Shown: piece by piece, positions 18,154-27,607 of the stretch
Layout: every line of letters begins with the position of its first letter
Position numbering within the stretch: position 1 is the stretch's first letter
DNA from: Paenibacillus sp. J45TS6
GTDB lineage: Bacteria; Bacillota; Bacilli; Paenibacillales; Paenibacillaceae
DNA length: 64,000 nucleotides
Reading direction: 5' to 3'
NCBI RefSeq assembly: GCF_018403285.1
Contig: NZ_BOSJ01000004.1
Span: 186,001-250,000, forward strand
Position numbers and translations under genes: made by a program
The notes under the pieces: generated by a model
Databases searched by the model: none
Told to the model about the DNA's origin: nothing
The model's input: the letters and a program-made list of their open reading frames with translations, nothing else

Positions 18154-19380
18154 ATGGAATTTTCATTTGCTTCCCGTGCCTCAAAGTTATTGTCTTCTCA
18201 TCTACATAAGGTGAATAAAGAAGAAAGACAGAATTCTTTTATATCTCTTGCAGAGGAATTGCCGGCAGAGGAGTTTTTTCCGATTAAGCGACTAGGAGAA
18301 GCAGCTCGTATGGTATTATCTTCAGATCCTGCGGTTTTACAATATGGAGAGCCGCAGGGCTACGCTCCCCTTCGAAGCTGGATCAGTGAGGATTGGAAGC
18401 AGAGAAGAGGTATGCATACGACAGCAGATCAGATTTTGCTGACGGCTGGAACACAGCAGGCTATAGATCTTATTACAAGGCTGCTTGTGGATATAGGTGA
18501 TTCTGTCGTCGTAGAAAATCCGACCTCCCCTGGATGTCTTCAGGTGCTGGAGATGCAAGGTGCTAATATTATAGCTGTAGAGAATGACCTGGAAGGTCTG
18601 TTGCCAGATCGCCTAGAAGAGCAGTTTCAAAGTGTGAAACCGAAACTGCTTTTTGCTGCACCCAGCTTCTCAAACCCAACCGGAATACTATGGAGTTTGG
18701 AGCGGCGTAAAGCCGTGCTGGAATTATGCCGCAAGTATGAAGTTCTGATTGTGGAGGATGATTCCTACGGCGAACTGCATTTTGGATCAGAGGAGGCGGC
18801 TTCTCGGTTTTCAGTATCTTATCCAACGCTGTATGCGCTCGATGCCATGGATGGCGGGAATCAAGTGCTTTATATAGGTTCATTCAGCAAGACCATAGCA
18901 CCTGCGATGCGAACTGGATGGGCTGTTGGCGACCAAAGACTTATTAGAGGAATGTCTACTTTAAAACAAATGGCCGATTGGCAATCAAGTTCGATGAATC
19001 AACAAATTTTATATTTTTTACTTCATGAATCTTCTTTTCGGTGGAAAGAACATTTGGCGCTATTGAACAGGGAGTATGAGGTTAGACTCAAGCTGGTCCT
19101 TGAATTATTAAAGAGACCGGGGTTTAAGGAAGTGAAGTACCACCCGCCATCTGGAGGTATGTATTTGTGGATTCAGCTTCCACAAGGGCTGCGCAGTGAA
19201 GCGCTACTGAGGGCATCCATGCGACTTGGCGTCGCTTTCTTACCAGGAAGCAGATGTTCTCCTGGAAGACAGGCAGATGAGTACATCCGAATCAACTTCA
19301 GCAGGCCGGGTAGAGAAGAGTTGCTGTTAGGGATGAATCTAATCAGTGAAGCGATACAGGAGTTCACTGCTAGGAGGTAA
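18154..19380 (+). CDS. PLP-dependent class I/II aminotransferase (MocR-like catalytic part)
   Basis: 408 residues. The fold-type I aminotransferase domain fills the protein: LQYGEPQGYAPLR, LLTAGTQQAIDL, NPTGILW, VEDDSYGELHF, the PLP-binding Lys in YIGSFSKTIAPAMRTGW, and the Arg in FLPGSRC / YIRINFSRP. It resembles the catalytic half of MocR/GntR proteins and LysN-type aminotransferases, but has no N-terminal winged helix, so it should be an enzyme and not a regulator. The substrate is unclear. It follows AGGGAGGACTG. Confidence 0.85.
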   Translation: MEFSFASRASKLLSSHLHKVNKEERQNSFISLAEELPAEEFFPIKRLGEAARMVLSSDPAVLQYGEPQGYAPLRSWISEDWKQRRGMHTTADQILLTAGTQQAIDLITRLLVDIGDSVVVENPTSPGCLQVLEMQGANIIAVENDLEGLLPDRLEEQFQSVKPKLLFAAPSFSNPTGILWSLERRKAVLELCRKYEVLIVEDDSYGELHFGSEEAASRFSVSYPTLYALDAMDGGNQVLYIGSFSKTIAPAMRTGWAVGDQRLIRGMSTLKQMADWQSSSMNQQILYFLLHESSFRWKEHLALLNREYEVRLKLVLELLKRPGFKEVKYHPPSGGMYLWIQLPQGLRSEALLRASMRLGVAFLPGSRCSPGRQADEYIRINFSRPGREELLLGMNLISEAIQEFTARR

Positions 19381-19415
19381 GGACGCCCCATATTGGAGGG
19401 GGTGTTCTTTTTTTT
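19381..19415 (+). terminator. Rho-independent terminator
   Basis: Stem GGACGCCCC / GGGGTGTTC followed by a T8 run, immediately after the aminotransferase stop. Confidence 0.88.
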
Positions 19416-19443
19416 AAGGTGTATAATTCCATATTAAAATAAA

Positions 19444-19499
19444 TAGTTGCACTAACTAACATTTTTATATATAATATTAATTAGTCAGTTGCATTAACT
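19444..19499 (+). promoter_or_regulatory. azoR promoter with two operator-like palindromes
   Basis: A SigA promoter TTGCAC (19447-19452)-17 bp-TATAAT (19470-19475). Two near-identical palindromes, AGTTGCACTAACT (19445-19457) and AGTTGCATTAACT (19487-19499), overlap the -35 and the likely start point, 42 bp apart (four helical turns). Symmetry AGTT-N5-AACT is the kind bound by MarR/DUF24-type repressors of redox-stress genes. Confidence 0.6.
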
Positions 19500-19612
19500 T
19501 TTTTAGTTGTTGTGACGATAAGAGCTGTAGCAACATTTTCTATTCATTTATATCGATCAATTGGTGATCATTTGTTACAGTGAACTATTTATAATATGGG
19601 GGAACGAACAAT

Positions 19613-20239
19613 ATGTCTAAAGTTCTATTTATTAAAGCAAACGACCGCCCAGCGGATCAAGCAGTAAGTGTTCAAATGTACGATGCATTCTACAATGCAT
19701 ATAAAGAAGCAAACCCAGCAGATGAAATTGTGGAACTAGATCTGTATGCTGCTAACCTGCCAGCTTACGGTAACGATGCTGCAACAGGAACATTCAAAGT
19801 AGCGAAAGGTATTGAAACAACTCCTGCAGAGCAAGAAGCTGCAGACCTGGCTGCTTTCTACCAAAAACAATTCTTTGAAGCAGATAAAGTGGTTGTTGCA
19901 TTCCCGCTTTGGAACTTCACTGTACCTGCACCGCTTGTAAACTACATATCTTACCTGAGCCAAGCTGGCGTAACATTTAAATATACAGCTGAAGGTCCAG
20001 TAGGACTTGCAGGTGACAAAAAAGTTGCACTTCTGAACGCACGTGGTGGCGTTTATTCTGAAGGTCCTGCAGCAGCAAGTGAACTTGCTGTGAAATATGT
20101 ATCTTCCGCTTTCGGATTCTGGGGTATTCAAAATCCTGAAGTTTACATTATTGAAGGACATAACGCGTTCCCTGATCGTGCTGCACAAATCGTTCAAGAC
20201 GGTTTGAAAAATGTTGCAGAAGCAGCTGCACGTTTCTAA
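19613..20239 (+). CDS. azoR: FMN-dependent NADH:quinone oxidoreductase / azoreductase
   Basis: 208 residues, full length, a flavodoxin-like fold. It reduces quinones and azo dyes by two-electron transfer and protects against thiol-reactive electrophiles. Visible motifs: the FMN-binding start SKVLFIKANDRPADQAVS, PLWNFTVPAPL, and ALLNARGGVYS. The ATG follows ATATGGGGGAACG. It has its own promoter with twin operators and its own terminator, so it is an independently induced gene. Confidence 0.92.
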   Translation: MSKVLFIKANDRPADQAVSVQMYDAFYNAYKEANPADEIVELDLYAANLPAYGNDAATGTFKVAKGIETTPAEQEAADLAAFYQKQFFEADKVVVAFPLWNFTVPAPLVNYISYLSQAGVTFKYTAEGPVGLAGDKKVALLNARGGVYSEGPAAASELAVKYVSSAFGFWGIQNPEVYIIEGHNAFPDRAAQIVQDGLKNVAEAAARF

Positions 20240-20257
20240 TAAGTAATGATGAGCAAA

Positions 20258-20305
20258 AGGCTGAGTTCCTACCTCGAATGAGGAAGGGACTCAGCCTTTT
20301 CTTTT
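20258..20305 (+). terminator. Terminator after azoR
   Basis: AAAAGGCTGAGT pairs with ACTCAGCCTTTT around an imperfect inner stem, then CTTTT. Confidence 0.85.
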
Positions 20306-20316
20306 ATAAGACAAGT

Positions 20317-21078
20317 CTATTTTTTGAACTCATCATCAGCAAGTACTTTTTCAGCAATAAGAAAGTCATTTTGAGCAAGCGTGGTTTGTTGTAAGACATT
20401 CTCATAGGTTGTTAAAGCTTCCTTGCCAGCGGGTGTTAATCTGTAGCTGCCTCGCTTAATACGCTCAAACCATCCATAATAATTGTTTTGAAGAATGGAA
20501 GCAGCTGTACTGATTCCCGTAGTTCTTGCGAGCTGTGCAGGAGAAGCAGAGGGCAGAGGCTCAAGGGCGTAGGCTACTTTTAGAGCTCTTTCGCGGTAAG
20601 CAGTGACCAATTTTGTTTTGTGGCTACCGCCTAGGTTATAATCGCCGCTGCGACCCTCAAACTCACGCAGTAGTTTTTGTTTGCGTATGGATTTTTTTGA
20701 TTTTAGCTGACATTGCGGTTGACATAAGATATCTACAAGTGCAGGCTTTGTCTTATAAATAGTCACGGTAATAAGTCCAAGTCCAAGCTTTTGACAAAGC
20801 TCCGTAATTTCACTAAACCGCTGGTTCACAGCTCCGCGTTTAGCACGGTTACGTTCTACAGCAAGATAGACATTGTTACTTATTTTTAATCGCTGCATCC
20901 CCTGAAGGAGCAGGGATAGATTGAATGATTTTTTAATTTCCACAATCAGCGGATCAGCCGATCCTTCTTTGACTCCAACAAGATCACAATACCGGATCTC
21001 GGATTTAATATGATACCCTTGCTTTTCAAAAAAGGATTTAACGGGTTCATATAATTCGGTTTCGTACCCCACAGCCAT
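20317..21078 (-). CDS. DUF2161 family, putative PD-(D/E)XK nuclease-like protein
   Basis: 253 residues from the ATG at 21078 (MAVGYETELYEPVKSFF), preceded at 12 nt by AAAGGAG. The reading frame is open further upstream to 21153. The N-terminal half carries the nuclease-like core: YETELYEPV, YCDLVGVKEG and IVEIKKSF, giving E...D...ExK. The C-terminal part has a winged-helix look (TRTTGISTAASILQNNYYGWFERIKRGSYRLT-like region, about residues 190-230). The family is described as a putative PD-(D/E)XK phosphodiesterase; the role is unknown. Confidence 0.75.
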   Translation of the reverse strand: MAVGYETELYEPVKSFFEKQGYHIKSEIRYCDLVGVKEGSADPLIVEIKKSFNLSLLLQGMQRLKISNNVYLAVERNRAKRGAVNQRFSEITELCQKLGLGLITVTIYKTKPALVDILCQPQCQLKSKKSIRKQKLLREFEGRSGDYNLGGSHKTKLVTAYRERALKVAYALEPLPSASPAQLARTTGISTAASILQNNYYGWFERIKRGSYRLTPAGKEALTTYENVLQQTTLAQNDFLIAEKVLADDEFKK

Positions 21079-21465
21079 CCCTTTATCAAACTCCTTTATG
21101 AATTTACTGCTTCTAATAGCGCTTGTTTTCTCATATACGTACAAGTATAACATTGCTCTTCTTTTTTCACCCTAACATACCTTGCGCTAGGATTCCAAAA
21201 CATTTTCTTTCCCTGGTTTTTCTCGTTTTTTGCGTAAAAAAGGGAGACCTGTCACAAAAAAAGAGGCAACTTATCCGAATTAACGCATAGGTATGTAATA
21301 CACTTTTTTTAGATCAAAGTGTCGGACTTCTCTCACTAAAGTGATCAGGAACTGAAGGCAGAGGAGCTTAGACAGTTAGGAAAAAGATGGGTTAGCAGTT
21401 CATGGAATGGACCTATTCGGAGTGGATGCTGAATCACTATGGAGCCATGGGAGGTACGAAAGAGC
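21079..21465. other. Divergent intergenic region upstream of prkA
   Basis: No gene is seen. AATACACT at 21297-21304 resembles a SigE -10 element (CATACANT), but no good -35 partner stands at the right distance, so a promoter is only suggested. The prkA ribosome binding site GGGAGGT lies at 21452-21458. Confidence 0.3.
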
Positions 21466-23361
21466 ATGAATATTTTTGAACGCGTAGCTGAATTTCGAGC
21501 GGAAACCGATCGATTGTCATGGACGGGGACATTTAAAGACTATATTCAGATTTTGCAAAAGGATCCTACGCCTGCAATGACGGCTCATGCCAGAGTGTAT
21601 GAAATGATCAAATCGTATGGTGTGGAAGAAAAAAATGGCCATAAACGGTATAAGTTTTTTGAACAACAAATTTTTGGACTAGACCGCAGTGTAGAAAGAT
21701 TGGTTGAGGAGTATTTTCACTCCGCAGCGAGAAGGCTGGATGTCCGAAAACGAATTTTGCTCTTAATGGGTCCGGTCAGCGGCGGAAAGTCCACACTTGT
21801 CACGTTGTTAAAACGCGGGTTGGAGCAATTCTCACGTACAGATAAAGGAGCGGTTTACGCAATAGAAGGCTGCCCTATGCATGAAGATCCGCTGCATTTG
21901 ATTCCGCTTGAACTAAGGCCCGAAGTAGAGAAAGAGCTTGGAGTACGTATCGAAGGGAACCTATGCCCTTCTTGCCAGATGCGCCTTCGTACGGAGTACG
22001 ATGGAGATATTGAAAAAGTCCGAGTAGAACGCGTCTTTATATCAGAGGACAGTCGTGTTGGAATTGGAACCTTTAGCCCTTCGGATCCGAAGTCGCAGGA
22101 TATCGCTGATCTCACCGGCAGCATTGACTTTTCAACCATTACAGAATATGGTTCTGAATCAGATCCGCGGGCCTATCGGTTTGATGGAGAACTCAATAAA
22201 GCGAATCGCGGACTCATGGAGTTCCAGGAAATGCTGAAATGCGATGAAAAGTTTTTGTGGAATTTGCTGTCACTCACCCAAGAGGGGAACTTTAAGGCGG
22301 GGCGTTTTGCACTCATAAGTGCAGATGAGCTTATCGTTGCTCACACCAACGAATCAGAGTACAAATCTTTTATATCGAATAAAAAGAATGAAGCATTACA
22401 ATCCCGGATGATTGTTATGCCGGTTCCGTATAACTTAAAAGTTTCGGAAGAGGAGAAAATTTATAAAAAGCTGATTGAGCAAAGTGACATGCGTCATGTG
22501 CACATTGCCCCGCATGCCCTTAAGACGGCTGCCATTTTCTCCATACTTACTCGTTTAAAAGAATCAAAAAAACAAGGAATGGACCTTGTTAAAAAAATGC
22601 GGATGTACGATGGTCAAGAAGTGGAAGGATATAAAGAAGCAGATTTGAAGGAAATGCAAAACGAGTACCTTGAAGAAGGAATGACAGGGATTGATCCTCG
22701 TTATGTCATTAACCGAATCTCCAGCGCGCTCATTAAACAAAATCTAGAGTGCATTAATGCGCTTGATATCCTTAGGGCCATTAAGGATGGTCTAGACCAG
22801 CATGCTTCTATTACGAAAGAAGAACGTGAGAAATATCTCAACTTCATCTCGATTGCACGTAAAGAATATGATGAGTTAGCGAAAAAAGAAGTGCAAAAAG
22901 CATTTGTCTATTCTTTTGAAGAGTCTGCTAAGACTTTGTTTGAAAATTATCTTGATAACATCGAAGCGTTCTGCAATTGGACGAAAATACGTGATCCGTT
23001 AACGGATGAAACGATGGATCCAGATGAGCGCCTTATGCGCTCTATAGAAGAGCAGATCGGGGTATCTGAGAATGCCAAAAAAGCATTCCGTGAAGAAATT
23101 CTAATTCGGATTTCAGCATACTCCCGTAAAGAGAAGAAGTTTGATTATAACAGTCATGATCGCTTAAGAGAGGCCATCGAGAAGAAATTGTTTGCAGATC
23201 TTAAGGATATCGTGAAGATTACGACATCGACGAAGACACCAGATGCTATTCAATTAAAGCGGATTAACGAAGTCAGCTCGAGACTTATTGACGGGCACGG
23301 ATACTGCCCTGTATGCGCAAATGAACTTTTGCGTTATGTCGGCAGCTTGTTGAACCGTTAA
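21466..23361 (+). CDS. prkA: PrkA serine protein kinase / AAA+ protease-like sporulation protein
   Basis: 631 residues from the ATG at 21466 (MNIFERVAEFRAETDRLSW), which has GGGAGGT upstream; ATG 21439 is an unlikely start. The N-terminal AAA domain has the Walker A MGPVSGGKSTL, and the sequence runs through the conserved IGTFSPSDPKSQDIADLTG and RANRGLMEF-like segments to the C-terminal PrkA domain with a CPVCANELL pair. In Bacillus PrkA is made in the mother cell and supports SigK-dependent sporulation. Its usual partners yhbH and spoVR are in this same window, 33 kb away because of the inserted element. Confidence 0.93.
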   Translation: MNIFERVAEFRAETDRLSWTGTFKDYIQILQKDPTPAMTAHARVYEMIKSYGVEEKNGHKRYKFFEQQIFGLDRSVERLVEEYFHSAARRLDVRKRILLLMGPVSGGKSTLVTLLKRGLEQFSRTDKGAVYAIEGCPMHEDPLHLIPLELRPEVEKELGVRIEGNLCPSCQMRLRTEYDGDIEKVRVERVFISEDSRVGIGTFSPSDPKSQDIADLTGSIDFSTITEYGSESDPRAYRFDGELNKANRGLMEFQEMLKCDEKFLWNLLSLTQEGNFKAGRFALISADELIVAHTNESEYKSFISNKKNEALQSRMIVMPVPYNLKVSEEEKIYKKLIEQSDMRHVHIAPHALKTAAIFSILTRLKESKKQGMDLVKKMRMYDGQEVEGYKEADLKEMQNEYLEEGMTGIDPRYVINRISSALIKQNLECINALDILRAIKDGLDQHASITKEEREKYLNFISIARKEYDELAKKEVQKAFVYSFEESAKTLFENYLDNIEAFCNWTKIRDPLTDETMDPDERLMRSIEEQIGVSENAKKAFREEILIRISAYSRKEKKFDYNSHDRLREAIEKKLFADLKDIVKITTSTKTPDAIQLKRINEVSSRLIDGHGYCPVCANELLRYVGSLLNR

Positions 23362-23437
23362 CTTTTAAATTGACTGTAAAGTTGCTCGATTGTAGTACGT
23401 GTTTTCCCATCCATCCACTTTGATTTAGATTGATAAC

Positions 23438-23484
23438 AGCGTTAACTTTAGGTGACTTAACAGTTGCCTGGTTAACGCTTTTAT
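23438..23484 (+). terminator. Terminator after prkA
   Basis: AGCGTTAAC (23438-23446) pairs with GTTAACGCT (23471-23479) before TTTATT. A similar stem occurs at 31148 inside the element. Confidence 0.65.
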
Positions 23485-23613
23485 TATGATAAAAAGGAAA
23501 ATATTTGATGAAACAGGACTTTGGATCTATGTTTTACTAGGGTTTTCGTTCTATAATGATCAAAGTACGAATAGAAAATTGCACAAGAATACAGAAAGAA
23601 AGAGGAATTAAAT

Positions 23614-24627
23614 GTGATGATCGATGTTTCACAAGAAAGAAAAAAACAGCTCGATTTTATAGGACTAACAGATAGTGAATTGAAACTTCTTAATCGTCAT
23701 CGTCCTGTTTTCGAGCAAATTGTGGACAAAGTTGTAGATCGTATGTATGAACATATAGGCCGGATCGAAGAACTTAGAACAATAATTGAGAGACATTCTA
23801 CCATTGAACGACTTAAAGAAACACAACGTTGGTACTTTCTGTCCTTAACCGATGGAGTCATTGATGAGCCTTTTATTGAGAAGAGAATTAAGATTGGTTT
23901 AGTACATTCTCGCATTGGATTAAATGCCGATTATTACCTTGGAACCTATATGGTTTATCTGGATTTAGCTACCCAGTACATGCAGGAGTTTCTTCCAGAC
24001 AATTGGTATCCTGTTATACATGCACTAACTAAGATGTTTAATTTCGATTCACAGCTTGTGCTAGAAGCCTATGAATCGAAAGAAAAGGATACGATTAATG
24101 AGGTCGTACAAGAACAGGAACTTATGTTAAAAGCAATTACAGAAGTATCTCAAAAGCTTACAGGAATGATCGACGAGCTACATAGAAATACACAAGTGAT
24201 TTCTAAGACTGCGAAAGAGACAGCAGCATCACAAGAATTGGCCCATGGTTTAGTTAATGAACTGAATCAGGAAGTACAGCATATACAGAAGATGGGCACG
24301 CTTATTCGAGATATATCAGACCAAAGTCATCTTCTTGGCTTGAATGCGGCAATAGAAGCAGCTCATGCTGGAGAGAGCGGAAGAGGTTTTGAAATTGTAG
24401 CAGGCGAAATCCGCAAACTTGCAACCGGGTCTAAGAAAGCAATGGACCAAATCCAAGGAGTAGTAGATAGTATTATGACAAAGCTTGTGCAAGTGAGTAA
24501 GGAATCAGACAATACAACCGGAAATACGGAAAGACAAGTTCACAGTTCCAAAGAATTAATCGCTTTTGTTTCTATGATGGAAGGCGTCTCTAAAGATTTG
24601 AAAGAGCTGCAGAAAAAACATGTCTAG
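23614..24627 (+). CDS. Globin-coupled sensor with methyl-accepting signalling domain (HemAT-like)
   Basis: 337 residues. The N-terminal protoglobin domain (about 1-165) has the HemAT pattern, with the likely proximal haem His in KIGLVHSRIGL (about residue 100). A helical linker leads to an MCP signalling tip with LNAAIEAAHAGESGRGFEIVA. It should sense oxygen and signal to CheA, or act as a soluble regulator of another partner. It is shorter than B. subtilis HemAT (about 430 residues) and has no membrane segment. Either GTG 23614 or ATG 23617 could be the start after AGAGGAA. Confidence 0.85.
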   Translation: MMIDVSQERKKQLDFIGLTDSELKLLNRHRPVFEQIVDKVVDRMYEHIGRIEELRTIIERHSTIERLKETQRWYFLSLTDGVIDEPFIEKRIKIGLVHSRIGLNADYYLGTYMVYLDLATQYMQEFLPDNWYPVIHALTKMFNFDSQLVLEAYESKEKDTINEVVQEQELMLKAITEVSQKLTGMIDELHRNTQVISKTAKETAASQELAHGLVNELNQEVQHIQKMGTLIRDISDQSHLLGLNAAIEAAHAGESGRGFEIVAGEIRKLATGSKKAMDQIQGVVDSIMTKLVQVSKESDNTTGNTERQVHSSKELIAFVSMMEGVSKDLKELQKKHV

Positions 24628-24762
24628 GAAGAATAATAGAAAGCGCATTCATTTAATCTATGAGGTTTTCTAGTTTTCCGTTATAATAATGATTATGCGG
24701 GCCTATATATTACCCAGCTGATAATGTAACGGTTAGACTATGATTGATATAGAGGTGATCAA

Positions 24763-25773
24763 ATGGCATCGATACATGATGTGGCTAAAGAAGCTGGGGT
24801 CTCAGTTGCTACCGTTTCTAAGGTGCTGAATGATTATCCAGATGTAAGTGACAAGACTCGTAAAAAAGTGAATATGGTGATTGAACAACTACATTATCAA
24901 CCTAATGTTGTCGCTCGGGGACTCGTGAAAAGAAGATCCTGGACCGTGGGCGTTCTCCTGACCGTCCCGTTTACCAATCCATTTGTTGCGGAACTGCTGG
25001 AAGGTATCAAAACAGCGCTTGAAAACAGCGGATATGATCTGGTTCGGCTATCCACCCGTTTTGATGATCCCAATTATTCTTTTATCAAACATTGTCGCAG
25101 CCGGAACGTAGAAGGAGTTGTCGTGTTTGGTGTGGAGCGTGATAACCCGAGTATAGATGAACTCGTTCATTCGGACATACCTACGATGTTTGTGGATACA
25201 GATATTGTAGGTAAACGTGCGGGATACATTACAACGGATAATCAGAATGCAATCCAGATGAGTGTAAAGCATTTATACGAACTTGGTCATCATAAGATTG
25301 CTTACATTTCAGGTACCCTGGGACAGTCCATTGCGAACATGCGGCTTGAAGGTTACAGACAAGGACTGAAGAACTGTAATTTGCCTTATTTGACATCATA
25401 TCTTGAGGTTTGCGATTATTCTTTTGACGAAGGGGCCGCAGCGATGCGACGTCTGCTCCAGTTGAAAGAACCTCCCACAGGTGTTGTCTGTACATCGGAT
25501 CTGGCGGCCTTTGGCGCGATCTATGAAATAGAAAGACATGGGCTTCGTGTCCCAGAGGATGTTTCAGTGGTTGGTTTTGATAATACCTATCATGCACAAG
25601 TGTTTAAACCCAATTTGACGACGGTTAACCAAAATATTTATTCTATTGGAATCAAATCTATTGAGTGCCTGATTGGCTTAATTGAAAATCCTGATTTTTC
25701 ACCTCCTGTCATTACAGAGCCGTCTGAATTAATTGTAAGACAGACGACAGCAAGCCCAAGTGTTTTGATATAA
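24763..25773 (+). CDS. LacI/GalR-family transcriptional regulator
   Basis: 336 residues. The N-terminal LacI headpiece (ASIHDVAKEAGVSVATVSKV, about 2-21) is followed by a periplasmic-binding-like domain (60-336) with GVLLTVPFTNPF, ITTDNQNA, TSDLAAFGA and VVGFDNT. It is of CcpA-like length. The ATG follows AGAGGTGATC. No sugar-use operon is adjacent, so the effector and targets cannot be inferred. Confidence 0.9.
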   Translation: MASIHDVAKEAGVSVATVSKVLNDYPDVSDKTRKKVNMVIEQLHYQPNVVARGLVKRRSWTVGVLLTVPFTNPFVAELLEGIKTALENSGYDLVRLSTRFDDPNYSFIKHCRSRNVEGVVVFGVERDNPSIDELVHSDIPTMFVDTDIVGKRAGYITTDNQNAIQMSVKHLYELGHHKIAYISGTLGQSIANMRLEGYRQGLKNCNLPYLTSYLEVCDYSFDEGAAAMRRLLQLKEPPTGVVCTSDLAAFGAIYEIERHGLRVPEDVSVVGFDNTYHAQVFKPNLTTVNQNIYSIGIKSIECLIGLIENPDFSPPVITEPSELIVRQTTASPSVLI

Positions 25774-25780
25774 TTTATTT

Positions 25781-25858
25781 AAAAAGCATCTCCAGAAGGT
25801 AGCCTTTGACTTTGACCAGAATGGTCGAAAAAGGCTGTTTATTCTAGAGATGCTTTTT
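25781..25858 (+). terminator. Long branched terminator after the LacI gene
   Basis: AAAAAGCATCTC (25781-25792) pairs with GAGATGCTTTTT (25847-25858); an inner AGCCTTT/AAAGGCT stem encloses GACCAGAATGGTC. Confidence 0.75.
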
Positions 25859-26036
25859 CTGTTAGGGGAGGTTTATTTTCACCCGAAACACTTATTTTTA
25901 AGAAATTTGATCAAATTTTCCTGAATGTCTATCATGACGAGTACTCGCACTATATAATGGTAAAGGTAAAGTGAAGATAAGATGAATGTTCAACAATCAA
26001 TTACTTATGGCTATGAATATAAAGGAGTACAATTCA

Positions 26037-26732
26037 TTGAATAAATTACTAAAATCACTTATGTTGCTGACTGCAATTATGCTGATCGGCAGTGTTGTTG
26101 TTTATGCAGAATTTAAGGGATCATCCCATTCAAATAGAGAACTAATGGAAGAAAATATAGATAACAAGCAAGAATCAGGGCAAGTGGATCAGCAGGAGAA
26201 ATCGACACTACAAGCTATCGCGGAAGTGACAAATACGGAAAATCGTTTGTATATAGTACGAGAATCAGAAGGGTTTTATGAAGGGTTTGTACTCAATTGG
26301 GAAAACAAAACTGCTGATTTTGATTGGAAAAGCATTGCATCGCCAGCCGCACCCGCTGAGTTATTCTCAGGTGATGTAACGGGTGATGGGACAAAAGATG
26401 CCATCATTACACTGCCAGCAGGGTATGGAACAGGCGTGTATTTGGAGGATATTCATGTCGTGGATGGAATAGCACTGCGGGAAGAGCACGTAGAAGATGC
26501 AGCAAATGCTGCGAAAAAATGGATAGTTTCAAATACGGAGTTAATTAGCCAGGAAGAGCTTCTGCTAAATCACATAGACTACCAGATGAACGAGAATGAG
26601 CAGCTTACTGCTTTGATCGGAGTAGCGATATCCCCCGTTGAATATATTGGAGAGCTCGCTTTGACTTATGTATATAACGATGAAAGAGAGATGTTGATGA
26701 TCGATTCCATTTCATATACTGCTTTTGAATAA
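26037..26732 (+). CDS. Exported or membrane-anchored protein with an FG-GAP-like calcium motif
   Basis: 231 residues from a TTG at 26037, 9 nt after AAAGGAG; upstream ATGs (25986) have no site. A hydrophobic segment (about 4-24) looks like a signal peptide or anchor. The mid-region GDVTGDGTKDAIITLPAGYG carries the DxxxDGxxD pattern of FG-GAP/VCBS-type repeats. No enzyme motif was recognised, so the function is unknown. Confidence 0.7.
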   Translation: MNKLLKSLMLLTAIMLIGSVVVYAEFKGSSHSNRELMEENIDNKQESGQVDQQEKSTLQAIAEVTNTENRLYIVRESEGFYEGFVLNWENKTADFDWKSIASPAAPAELFSGDVTGDGTKDAIITLPAGYGTGVYLEDIHVVDGIALREEHVEDAANAAKKWIVSNTELISQEELLLNHIDYQMNENEQLTALIGVAISPVEYIGELALTYVYNDEREMLMIDSISYTAFE

Positions 26733-26762
26733 AAAAGCCCGAAGAAGATGATCTCCTTCGGG
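26732..26762 (-). terminator. Terminator for the minus-strand SEC-C gene
   Basis: CCCGAAG (26738-26744) / CTTCGGG (26756-26762) stem with a run of As (Ts on the minus strand) at 26731-26736. It abuts the stop codon of the plus-strand gene. Confidence 0.7.
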
Positions 26763-26803
26763 AATCTGCCCATATATTTTAAAAATTAAAGATAGTAAAG
26801 AAA

Positions 26804-27358
26804 TTAAACGGTTTGCAGTGCAAAAGACTCTTGATCAGAGAACTCAGAAAGCTGGTGTACACATTTGGAGAGCGTGCTGGCCGAAACATCATGTTTTGCA
26901 GCAAGTTCCGAATGACTTACCGTTTTACCAAGCTTTGTTGCCGTCAAGTATTCTAGAGCTCCAGCGTAACCGCCCGGCTTACGATAGCGAGGGGCTTCAC
27001 TTTGGCTGTAGTCGCTCCATAGCTTTGCCAATTGAGATTGCTGTTCATACGACAGCGAGTATTCTTTTGCAATTTCTGGGATAACCGAAGCTGCTAACTC
27101 GCGGTGCGTATCGCTTTCCCAGGAAAATTCAGAGAGGTCAAGTGCTTTGTCTGTAGTTGAGACGATTGTAGCTTCAACGGACTGTGCTGTTGGTGCTGGA
27201 GCTGATGTGGAAACAGCTCGTCTGGAACCTGTAATCACTTCAACCGAAGTGGCTACTCGTACATTACGTTGCTTTTCTCTGTCTTTCTCGAGGCAACATT
27301 TTTTATATTTTTTTCCACTGCCGCAGTGGCACGGTTCGTTTCTACCGATGTTGGACAA
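26804..27358 (-). CDS. SEC-C metal-binding protein
   Basis: 184 residues. The first 25 residues hold a complete SEC-C zinc motif, GRNEPCHCGSGKKYKKCC, the same motif found at the SecA C-terminus. A low-complexity Ala/Ser/Thr linker (40-75) leads to a helical C-terminal domain with a helix-turn-helix-like segment (LAAKHDVSASTLSKCVHQL). DNA or ribosome association is possible but unproven. It ends at a minus-strand hairpin. Confidence 0.78.
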   Translation of the reverse strand: MSNIGRNEPCHCGSGKKYKKCCLEKDREKQRNVRVATSVEVITGSRRAVSTSAPAPTAQSVEATIVSTTDKALDLSEFSWESDTHRELAASVIPEIAKEYSLSYEQQSQLAKLWSDYSQSEAPRYRKPGGYAGALEYLTATKLGKTVSHSELAAKHDVSASTLSKCVHQLSEFSDQESFALQTV

Positions 27359-27514
27359 TTTTGTTCGCTCCTTTATTCAATTGCAGATAATTCTAATGAT
27401 GAGTGCTTACGATTGTAATAAGCGCTGACAAAAGTAGATTATAACATATTTATCGGCTTTGTATGTATACGGGCATTAGATGACCAGTACATCTATTATT
27501 CAATTTACCCCATG

Positions 27515-27557
27515 AAAAAGCCTGTTTCAACCCAAATTTGAGTGAAAACAGGCTTTT
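27515..27557. terminator. Bidirectional terminator after the spoVR 3' part
   Basis: AAAAAGCCTGTTT (27515-27527) pairs with AAACAGGCTTTT (27546-27557). It lies downstream of the minus-strand spoVR fragment. Confidence 0.8.
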
Positions 27558-27607
27558 AGCTGGAAAAAGTACAAACTGATTCAATCTCACAGAATTATAA
27601 AATGGAT

